From NCBI RefSeq assembly GCF_039928515.1, contig NZ_JBDSSZ010000331.1: a DNA stretch of 17,858 nucleotides. The stretch is one strand, 5' to 3'. This stretch comes from Capsulimonas sp039928515 (GTDB taxonomy: Bacteria; Armatimonadota; Armatimonadia; Armatimonadales; Capsulimonadaceae). The notes under the pieces were generated by a model. That model was not told the origin of the DNA and did no database searches. It saw only the letters and a program-made list of their open reading frames with translations. The first letter of the stretch is position 1; each line of letters opens with the position of its first letter. Positions 1 through 8,200 of this stretch are shown piece after piece. The position numbers were made by a program, and so were the translations under genes.

Positions 1-131
1 CTTACCCCTGACTAGACCATTGCTTCCAGCTGTGGGACGAGATCGGGAAAGGGCCTGTCAGAAAAATCAGTCACACCCGGTGGCGCAGACGGCCAACATT
101 GAATATTGGCTGGCGATTGCGAGAAGATCCC

Positions 132-3100
132 CTACTCCCCATAAACCATCAGTTCATGCACGGACCAGAAGCTGCCGGGGTCCGCGCCCTCGTTGGTGAT
201 CCGTAAATACCGGGCGTCGGTTGGCGGGAATGCGATGGTCAGCACGCCGGCCTGCTGCGCGGCGCCGGCCTGGCCGGCGTCGGCGCGGGCGGCGGGCGTC
301 CAGGTCGCGCCGTCTGAGGACGTTTCCAGGAGGTAGCCGCGTGGATAGTCCGAGGGCGACTTCGCGCTGTCCAGAACGAGCTTGGCGACATGCTGGATTT
401 TGCCCATGTCGAGTGTCAATGCGTCGCCCGGGAGCCTCGGTCGCAGGGTGGTCCAGCGGGAGGCGGGATCGCCGTCCAAGGCGATCTGGCCAAACGATGC
501 GGCGAGCTGCGGGGAGTCGTGCAGGTTATCGCTCAGCACCCAGTCCGCCGACGGCAGACCGGGACGCACAGGAGCGGGCGCTTTGACCTCGAATTCGACT
601 TTGCCGCTGGGAGTTTGAGGCGCCAGGCGGTCGATCATCGACGACAGGTCCAGTGTCGCGCCCTCTTTTACAACAAAGGGAGCGTCAAGAGCGATGGGCG
701 CGGCGTCGCCATCGGCGGCGACCGAGGTGAGCGTCATCGCATCCGATGGCTGCGTATGATTGCCGGCGACATGATAGAGCGGCTGTTCCGTGGCGGAGTC
801 CAATGGGAAGACACGATCGATGCGCAGGGTCAAATGACGCTGGGCTGGGACGTAGTCCAGCCATCCCCAGAAGCGTGAGAAGTAAACGGGAAGATGCAGT
901 TCGCTCTCGGTTGTCGCGAGGCGCGGCGACACGTAGAGCCGCTTGCCGGGCAGGTCCAGCGACGTTCCGGCGAGGGCATTCAGCACATGCCATGACGTCG
1001 GGCAGGTCATATAGGTCCCAAGTCCGCTTTGCACACCCGAGGGGGCGTCGTAAGCGAGCGATTGATCCCAGGGACTGTGGTTCAGCTCCCAGGCGCTGTC
1101 ATAGACTCGCTTGATTGTCTCGATCCCGTCGTCCACATAGTTCTCGTAGATCGCCTCGCAGCCCAGAAACGGCTCGTGCTGCAAGAAATAGCACGAGGTA
1201 GTCGTGGGCTTGCCCTGGGAAGTGACCTGCATCGGCGGCACGGGATAAAAAGGCTTCTGATGCCGGGCGATCGTCTGCGTGATGCTCTGATGGATGATCT
1301 TCGGATCGAGGGTGCGCGGCAGGCCGGTCAAGCGCGCCAGCCAGTCGCCGGCGAGGTTCGCCACGAAGCTGTCCTCCACCGTTTTCCCTGTCGGTGGCTG
1401 GCGCCACTTTCGGAAATATGTTCCGTTCCAGAGGTCCGCCATCACCGATTTCTGGACATCGCCCAGGTGCTTGTCGTAAGCCGCCGCCTGCGCTGGGTCT
1501 GAGACGGCCGACGCCGCCCGTAACGCTCCTAAGTAACACGACGCGGAGTAGATAAACTCGCCGCGCGGCAGTTGCTCGTAATCGTAGGTGCTCCCGCCCG
1601 CCGGAATTAAGTTATCGTCCGCGCCATCTTTTTCGAGCCAGTCCATGGCGCTCGTAATGTGCGGCTTCATGCGCGTGAGAAACGATTCGTCGCTGGTCCA
1701 GCGATAAAGCTTCACCGCCTGCATCACCCAAGCCGACGAAAGGTCCGGCCAGTCGGTAATGCCATACCCGACATCGGGACGGCCGATTACCTCGTGGACG
1801 TTACCGTCGAAGTGCGTGATGCGCCCATCCGTCTGCTGGCACGTGGCGTACATCTCTAACTCGGCGCGGTCCAGCTCCGGAAAGAAGGCCGTGAAGAAGG
1901 CGTGTGAGGCCATGCGTTGATCCATCGTGCCAAGGGCGCCGCCCATGTCAATCGGGCTTTCCAAAACCGTGAAGCGCCCGTCCTTGGTCAGGATCGTGTT
2001 GGAGAACATCGGAAACGCGCAGTTGATCAATTTGAGCTTCATCCAGAATGGCAGGCTCGATTGGAGGACCGGGTCCTGCCAGGATCGCGTTTGCTTAAGC
2101 AGCGTGTCTTCGTTCTTGTCGGCGTACGCCGCAATCTCCCCGGCGCTGTTCCACCAGTTCTTCCAGTAATGGCCGACGTCTTCCGTGACGACAGTGGTCG
2201 TTTTGATCAGATTCGCCGTGACAGCGTCCGGCGCCAGCATCAGCGGCTCCGCGCTTCCCGGGGCCTGAATTTTCATCCCATAAACACTCCACCAGTAGAA
2301 CGTATCCGTCCCGAGATTCGTCAGGCGGAGGTACTTGCCGGCGGCGGGCGTCAGCGCGATCGTTTGGGATGCGCCCTTCATTTCGTCTGCGGTTTTGACC
2401 GCGACTTCCTTCCAGGACTTAGCGTCCGGGGAGACTTCCACGCGAAGGCCGCGCGCATAGTCCGTGCCCGCTCCCCCGCTGTCGATCATGATCGACGACG
2501 GCGTGACGGACCGCCCGAGCGCGACGACGAGATTATCGCCCGCCTGCATCGCGCGCCCGGTTCCCCAGCGCGAACCGCCGTCGGTGTCGGTCACGGCTCC
2601 GACATCGGTCTTCGACGGCGCCGTCTCCTTGCTCACCACCGCCCGATTCTGGACCGTGATCATCTGGGGCATCGCCCAGGCGACCCGAAACCGAAAGACA
2701 CGCGTTTCACCGGGCTTCAATGTCGCCTCAGCCGCCACCGCGCCCGCTGGCTGCGCGGGATTACTCCCCGCGCTCTGAAGCTTCCCGGTCCGTTCAAAGC
2801 CGCTCCAAAACGCCGGCGTCGCCGTCGCCGCGTCCCACGACGCACAATTACTGACCGTCAAGCCACTGTCCGACCGCACTCCCACAAAATCCTCACCCAG
2901 CACATTACGCCTCTGATCTGTGTAGGATTGGCTCGTCGAAAAGCGCAGCCCCTGGAGCGCTCCGGCGTGCGCCGGATCCTGCGAATTGCCGCCCAGATCG
3001 TCCCACTTCGTATCAACGCGCCCGCCCCATCCCAAAAGATTTGGCCAGGACAGCAGCATACTCGCCTTCACCGTCTTCTGTGTCGTGTTGGTCACGGAAT

Positions 3101-3590
3101 AGTCTAAAAAGGCGACGGGCAGTGAGGAGTTCTTAGCGTCGTGCGGGATCAGCGGCGAAAACGCCTCTAAACGCACCTTCACCGGCAGCGCCTCATCGCT
3201 GTAATCGATCTGAGCGCGAGGAAACCATCCCTGCATCCGTGTATGCTGCACATTGGTCAGCCCCGTGTACTCCTCACCCTTTTGCAGCCGCAGAATCCGC
3301 GCGACCGGCGCGCCGTCCGCCGCCTGTACGCGAACGGCGGCGAAGGCGCCCTTCGCCCACTTGTAGGGCCGATCCCAGTTATGCTGGTTGGTAAAGTTCC
3401 CGAAAGACCCATCCGTCATCAGCTCGATCTTGCCGTCCCCAATCCCGCCCAGCGGCACGCCGGATTTCCAGCGGGCGTCGACAATCGTCCCGGTCGCGGG
3501 TTCAAACGAGGGACGCAGCGACTGAGCCGCAGCCGCATGCGTAGCGGCGAGCGATGATAACAAAAGAACGCGAAGGACTGCCTTGTTCAT
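132..3590 (-). CDS. Secreted GH116-family glycosidase with two F5/8-type C (discoidin-like) modules
   Basis: A 1,152-aa protein with a Sec-type signal peptide (residues 1-22, hydrophobic core LLLSSLAATHAAAA), so probably exported. The N-terminal domain carries GVPLGGIGDGKIEL (residues 44-57), the hallmark of the GH116 / bile-acid beta-glucosidase (GBA2) family. The (alpha/alpha)6 catalytic domain covers about 465-925. By alignment to GBA2 from memory, E544 (TVLES) is the likely nucleophile and D670 (STYDYE) the likely acid/base. Two modules resembling F5/8 type C/CBM32 domains are present: one inserted between the two GH116 domains (about 318-442) and one at the C-terminus (about 1015-1152). 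Both end in a similar YLRLTN/YLRITN...WWSVY/FWSVH signature. GH116 members act on beta-glucosides, beta-xylosides or N-acetylglucosaminides; the substrate here is unknown. The ATG at 3590 has only a weak GGGG Shine-Dalgarno. The gene is monocistronic. Family assignment is strong, substrate open. Confidence 0.88.
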   Translation of the reverse strand: MNKAVLRVLLLSSLAATHAAAAQSLRPSFEPATGTIVDARWKSGVPLGGIGDGKIELMTDGSFGNFTNQHNWDRPYKWAKGAFAAVRVQAADGAPVARILRLQKGEEYTGLTNVQHTRMQGWFPRAQIDYSDEALPVKVRLEAFSPLIPHDAKNSSLPVAFLDYSVTNTTQKTVKASMLLSWPNLLGWGGRVDTKWDDLGGNSQDPAHAGALQGLRFSTSQSYTDQRRNVLGEDFVGVRSDSGLTVSNCASWDAATATPAFWSGFERTGKLQSAGSNPAQPAGAVAAEATLKPGETRVFRFRVAWAMPQMITVQNRAVVSKETAPSKTDVGAVTDTDGGSRWGTGRAMQAGDNLVVALGRSVTPSSIMIDSGGAGTDYARGLRVEVSPDAKSWKEVAVKTADEMKGASQTIALTPAAGKYLRLTNLGTDTFYWWSVYGMKIQAPGSAEPLMLAPDAVTANLIKTTTVVTEDVGHYWKNWWNSAGEIAAYADKNEDTLLKQTRSWQDPVLQSSLPFWMKLKLINCAFPMFSNTILTKDGRFTVLESPIDMGGALGTMDQRMASHAFFTAFFPELDRAELEMYATCQQTDGRITHFDGNVHEVIGRPDVGYGITDWPDLSSAWVMQAVKLYRWTSDESFLTRMKPHITSAMDWLEKDGADDNLIPAGGSTYDYEQLPRGEFIYSASCYLGALRAASAVSDPAQAAAYDKHLGDVQKSVMADLWNGTYFRKWRQPPTGKTVEDSFVANLAGDWLARLTGLPRTLDPKIIHQSITQTIARHQKPFYPVPPMQVTSQGKPTTTSCYFLQHEPFLGCEAIYENYVDDGIETIKRVYDSAWELNHSPWDQSLAYDAPSGVQSGLGTYMTCPTSWHVLNALAGTSLDLPGKRLYVSPRLATTESELHLPVYFSRFWGWLDYVPAQRHLTLRIDRVFPLDSATEQPLYHVAGNHTQPSDAMTLTSVAADGDAAPIALDAPFVVKEGATLDLSSMIDRLAPQTPSGKVEFEVKAPAPVRPGLPSADWVLSDNLHDSPQLAASFGQIALDGDPASRWTTLRPRLPGDALTLDMGKIQHVAKLVLDSAKSPSDYPRGYLLETSSDGATWTPAARADAGQAGAAQQAGVLTIAFPPTDARYLRITNEGADPGSFWSVHELMVYGE

Positions 3591-3660
3591 TGAGACCCCA
3601 TATGTAACGCAATAAACGCAATCACAACTTCAAAAATCGAAGATTCACGTTTTGCCGCGC

Positions 3661-3673
3661 CACATGACATGTG
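3661..3673. promoter_or_regulatory. Perfect palindrome upstream of the GH116 gene
   Basis: CACATG-A-CATGTG is a perfect 6+1+6 inverted repeat about 70 bp upstream of the GH116 start, in the 265-bp divergent gap between that gene and the plus-strand hypothetical gene. A second dyad, TTGA-N6-TCAA, lies right beside it (3674-3687). Such dyads are typical of dimeric repressor operators. No regulator gene is adjacent, so the binding protein is unknown. The rest of the gap (3591-3855) holds only a weak TATACT-like -10 at 3818-3823 for the plus-strand gene, without a convincing -35. Confidence 0.35.
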
Positions 3674-3855
3674 TTGACTGTACTCAATGATACCAGAACA
3701 ATCCGTTCGCGTCAGTGCGGAATCTGATCTAAACATTGCACTATTCTAACAGGATGATTTGCATTGACGACACGCGGCCTATTCAAACTCAGGCGCAATG
3801 ATTTTGTAAAATTGGGATATACTGTAGAAGCAATCAGAGAAAGGAAGCAACAGAT

Positions 3856-4485
3856 TTGACACCGATAAGCCAGCCGCCGTTTGCCGACGCGGAAAGCAAA
3901 AAAACAGATGCGCGAGTCTCTTCACGTGTGCAAACGTTGCTGGACGAACTGCTGTCGCAGCCTTGTCCTTTTGAGCCGAGCAAGCAAGTGCGCCAAACAC
4001 ACGTAGTGTTTCGCGGCGTCGACTTGCTTGAGGTGAATGGCAAAGAACGGTCGGACCTCAGTATCGCCTGGCTAACACAGAACCAACCAGATTTATTTAG
4101 CAACACATATCATAGAGACTTATATACGCAAGATTTCACTAAACGCGAGATTGACGCACAAAGCTGCTATCTGGTTTACCTTGGCCCTCTCGGCCAGGAT
4201 CAGGCTACGAACTACGAAGATCAAGTAGCGCTCTTGCCCCATCATTACCGATCCGCATACGCTGTGGAAGCGGTCATGGCTCTGGCTGCTTACAAGAACC
4301 GCAACGAATGCTTTCCCAGCGGCAAGTTTCGATGGGGCTGGTGTTCGGAATCGCTAGATGCCGAACAAGCAACGCATATCGCGGTAAGCGTTGCAGGATG
4401 CTCCACACTCAAGTTTGATGAACTGCCGAACGAAAGAGTTCGAGCGAATCGCGGCATAGTAGCGGTACGCACCTACTCGGCGTAG
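3856..4485 (+). CDS. Hypothetical protein, unrecognised family
   Basis: A 209-aa protein read from a TTG start at 3856, with AAGGA about 11 nt upstream. I do not recognise it. It has no signal peptide or membrane segment. The N-terminal 40 residues are polar and probably helical or disordered. The middle contains aromatic and charged residues (CYLVYLGPL, about residues 98-106). A cysteine-containing stretch, ECFPSGKFRWGWCSES, lies near residues 150-165. It ends 2 nt before the start of the downstream acetyltransferase gene, so the two were probably co-transcribed. Base composition is visibly more AT-rich than the neighbours, and codon use includes many A/T-ending codons, suggesting recent acquisition together with the next gene. 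An exact family would need a profile search. Confidence 0.6.
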   Translation: MTPISQPPFADAESKKTDARVSSRVQTLLDELLSQPCPFEPSKQVRQTHVVFRGVDLLEVNGKERSDLSIAWLTQNQPDLFSNTYHRDLYTQDFTKREIDAQSCYLVYLGPLGQDQATNYEDQVALLPHHYRSAYAVEAVMALAAYKNRNECFPSGKFRWGWCSESLDAEQATHIAVSVAGCSTLKFDELPNERVRANRGIVAVRTYSA

Positions 4486-4487
4486 AT

Positions 4488-5182
4488 ATGTCATTCCTCT
4501 CCGACAACGTCAGATATGAGCTAATTCCTGGCGAAGATTTCCCTCAAGAATATTGCGTGCTTTGTTCGGACCTATTCTCCCATCATTACGGACACTGGTC
4601 TGATCAAGGTCCTCGCCCTGGTCACGCAATCTCCCAAAACCCGAAATCCATTGGTCAACTCATTCAAAACGACGACGCGTTCGCGGCCCTTTCCTGGATT
4701 GAAGACCAGTTGGTTGGATACGCGTTCGCAACGCGGGTATGGATTGACAACACGAGAGCAATCACCTGGTCGTTAACGAGAGCGATCGCCACCTGGGACT
4801 AGCAAAGAGAATGCTGCGCAACGTGTGGGCGGATTCCGGCCAATTCGGATGGGGGCTAGTCACATCGAGTCCGTACGCCATTCGTGCGTTGGAACGCGCC
4901 ACACAGCGGCGATGTCATCCAAGCCTGATCAAAGAGCATGGAGCGCTGATGCACATAGCGGCATCGCTGAGAATCCAGTACTTACGGGATTGTGGGTTAA
5001 CACTTAACGAGGCTAAGGTGGCGATCGACACACGATTTTATATCGATCACTCTCACATACCAGAACAGATTTCCAATGTATCCCAATATGCCCCTTGGCT
5101 ACTCGGCGACATCGACGATGGTGAAGAGTGGTTCGCATTTACTTTTCGTGAACAGCCGCCAGCACTTATTTCGCACAAATAA
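4488..5182 (+). pseudogene. GNAT-family N-acetyltransferase, interrupted by a one-base frameshift
   Basis: Two consecutive reading frames (4488-4802 and 4811-5182) together give one GNAT acetyltransferase of about 231 aa. The first frame ends with the central strands (WIEDQLVGYAFATRVW). The acetyl-CoA-binding motif A then continues in the other frame as LVVNESDRHLGLAKRMLRNV, encoded from 4766 onward. This is the expected beta4 - R/Q-x-x-G-x-G/A - alpha3 pattern. Adding one base near 4764-4766 (ATCACC_TGGTC, for example a third C) restores ...ITLVVNESDRH... in a single frame. No slippery heptamer is visible, so a mutation or a sequencing error is likelier than programmed frameshifting. The substrate is unknown. 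It follows the 209-aa gene by 2 nt. As written the product would lack its cofactor site and be inactive. Confidence 0.72.
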
Positions 5183-5186
5183 TGAC

Positions 5187-5218
5187 GGGCGCCGCAACGC
5201 GTTCAGGATGCGGCGCCC
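5187..5218. terminator. Hairpin between convergent genes, likely bidirectional terminator
   Basis: A perfect 10-bp stem, GGGCGCCGCA paired with TGCGGCGCCC, encloses a 12-nt loop. It lies between the end of the GNAT pseudogene (5182) and the end of the RNA polymerase-like gene (5229). T-tracts are poor on both sides, so it may act as a weak intrinsic terminator or as a 3'-end-protecting stem for both convergent transcripts. Confidence 0.6.
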
Positions 5219-5228
5219 TTCCCGATTA

Positions 5229-8200
5229 CTAATCTCTTGTTCCAGATATCGCAGGGAGCCCGACGAACAAGCGGCTGTCGACTTCTGTCAGCGGGTCAAT
5301 CTCGACGGCGACGGCCGCGCGGGCGAAGACGGCGCCGGGGTACTGTGCGCGCATGGCGCGGGCGAGTACGTGGTGGCCGCCTGACGAGGGGGCTTGGGAC
5401 GCTGGCGCGCTCTCACTTCGCAAGTTCCGATGCCAGGCTTGGCGCAGGCTGAGCGCGAACAGCGTCACTTCCTCCGTTGTGAGGCTCTCGACCAGCCCAT
5501 GCGATGTGGGCGTCGGCTCGCCGTGAATGTCCTCTGCGCTTCCCCAGCCGACGATGTAATTGCGCAGAAGCCGTGTGGAGCCGCGCGCGCCGCTGAGCGC
5601 GGAAAGACGCGCCGGGTCGAGGTCGTTGTCGTCGAAGGTTGTTTTGCGCGTGAGGATGTCTGTGACTTCCTCGGCGTAGCGAGGCCAGGCGTCGAGCCAT
5701 TCCGCCGCGCCCGGCTTCGGCGGCAAGTCCAGCGTGTGGCCAAGAAACGGACCCATTGACCATCCAGAGCGCTTGGCGGCTTCGAAGCCGCGACGGCGAA
5801 GACGTTCCGACGCCGCAATCGCCGCCGTGAGGCCATCATTCTCTAAGATGCGTATTAACGTATCCGTTATGTCGCGCTTTGTCAGCAAGCCTTCTGGAAG
5901 CGGTTCGATGCCGAGGGCGCTCAGCTCCTCACGCCCTGGCTCACTCAAACTGAGTTGAGCGAGTCCCCAGAGGCTGTCCATGGATGGCCGCAGGTTCGCC
6001 AGCAGATGAGGCTCGCGCTCCAGGCAGGCGCGCGGCGTCAGCAATGCGCCTGCTTCTCGCTGTCCGGCCTCCGTCACGGGGAGAAATATGGAGCAGATGT
6101 CGCCGTCGAAATCGACGTTCATCAGTGATGTGACGACGGTGTGGATTCGGAGCACCTCCCCCGCCTCACGCATCGGGCGAAGCGCCAGCAGCGGCGTATG
6201 CACAAACTCCGGCTGTGCATACAGCATTGATGAGGCTAAGATGACCCAGGAACGCGCCATTATGATGTCCAGTGCAGCCGCTGCGTCCGGCGACCTTCGC
6301 GCAATCGCATCGGCGTCCGAAAATTCGCGCATCAGCATGGGAGTAAACAACGCCCAGGCCATTTCTTCTGGCAATGCGACTTCGTCCAGCGCCAGGCCGC
6401 TTCCCGGCGATACGATGGCGCGCCCGCTGAAGACGACATCTTCACTCCATTGCAGCGTTTCTGGGCCGACCAGCGCTTCGAAGTAAGCGCTCACATTTGC
6501 TTCGAGCGCGACGCTTCCTTTGCGAATCAGCGTCTCGGGAGCCCCGGATTGGATCAATCGTCCAAGCTGCGCATTCACCTTTTCGATGTCGTCAAACCCA
6601 GCAGACGCACGGAAGTTTCCCACCGATCTTACCTCCACTCCCCGAAGCCAGGGGTGAGGGACAGGGCGGGCAAGCTCCAGTCCCGACGAAGGCGCGCACA
6701 GCGAGAGCTGCAAAATCCCGCCCGTAAGATCCGCGCCGATACCGGCGGCGGCAAGACGCGCGGTGAGATCCGCAAAGGCCGGCGACGATCCCGGCTCCTG
6801 CTTGACGGGACCATGTGCGAGGCGCTCCGCCAGGGTCGCCGCCTCGGGATTGCGCTGAGATCGTGTGTGATATTGTTCGCGAATCGTCTCGTAAGCGCCG
6901 ATCTCGCGGAGGGCGGCGTATTCGAGATAGCCCAAGGCCTGTCCTGGCGCTGCGCCGCCATTGCTTCCAGCAGTCCCTTCGGCGCCCGTCGTGTATGAGG
7001 TTTTCGTGGCGGCTTCGTGATCCAGTCGTCCCCAGTAAACCCACCCGACACAGCTTGGCCGATCCAGCGCGGGGCCGTCCTTGCCCAGTGTGAGCTGTCC
7101 AAGCCCGTCATCCGGCAATCCTAAATTTTTGAGCTGCGCCCGGAGATCGTTTTGGGATGAGCCATGAAACGGGGGCGCGATAAACGGCTCGCCAGTGAGA
7201 TGAGCGATGCGCCCGGCGGCGGCTTCCCACAATTGCCCAAGGTTCAGCCGCGAAATGACTCCGGACGGCGAGTAGACGAGATCGACGGCGACTCCGTCCA
7301 GATGCGGCATTTCGTCGTCGGGAAGGATGCGGCCGATCGTGCATTTCGCGCCGTGACGATTCGACAATCGGTCGCCGGCCTGGATGGGCGTATAGCGCTC
7401 GCGATACCACTGGGTCGGAGCGGGATCCCGAGGAAATCGTTTGGCGCACGACTCGCTGATCACCACCGAGTCCTCAAACGTGTCTTCACCCCATGGCGCG
7501 TAGGCCGTGAGCAGGCTGCGCCCGCACCAAAATCCTGGGACGTCCGGTTCATATCCCGTCTGTACGAGCGCCGGCTCGGATTTCGTCGTCGGCAGCCACT
7601 GGCGCATCATATTACAGCTCATGATCAGCCGGGCGTCGGAACTGTGCTCGATGAAGGGGATCATCATCGCCGGCAGCCCGAAGCCTGCTTCTGGAGCGTC
7701 GTCGACAATCATCAGCTTCCCATCGCGAATCACCGCGCCCATGGCGATCGCACAGATCTTGTTGACGTTCGATCCTTCGGGTGTCTCCAGCGGACTGACA
7801 CGACCGATGTTCGCCGCCGTCAGCGCGCCGGTGGCGCTGGGAATAAAGAGACGCCGCGCGTGGATCTTGCGGGCCAGCCAATTTGTTTTGTCCAGCCACT
7901 GCGAACGCTCGGAATAAAACGAAGCGAACCATACGTCGAGCGGAAGCCACGAGCGCAGCAGGGATTCGTCCCAGGGCAGTTCCTCCGTCGCTTCCCCGAG
8001 ACGCGCTTCGATATCGTCATAAAGGCATTCGCCGATACACTTGATATTGGCGGCCTCCAGATCTTCCTGGTCGGCGTAAGGCAGCATGATGCGTGGATGC
8101 GCCCAAGCCGGACCGCCATGGATCGATCCCTGATCGCCGCCGAGCCAGAGCATTCCTTCTCGGTCCGGTCGGCAAAGTCCGTCGAATGTCGCCGAAGCCT

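Noticed and set aside
1..131. Possible gene or terminator at the left edge
   Set aside because: No coding frame; only a weak 5-bp GCCAA/TTGGC dyad near 92-112, too poor to call a terminator for the GH116 gene.
1917..3107. 396-aa open frame on the plus strand opposite the GH116 gene
   Set aside because: Arg/His/Pro-rich translation without recognisable motifs; a typical antisense shadow of a GC-rich gene whose own strand has clear family signatures.
4760..4775. Programmed ribosomal frameshift in the GNAT gene
   Set aside because: No slippery heptamer, downstream pseudoknot or internal Shine-Dalgarno stimulus seen around the frame change.
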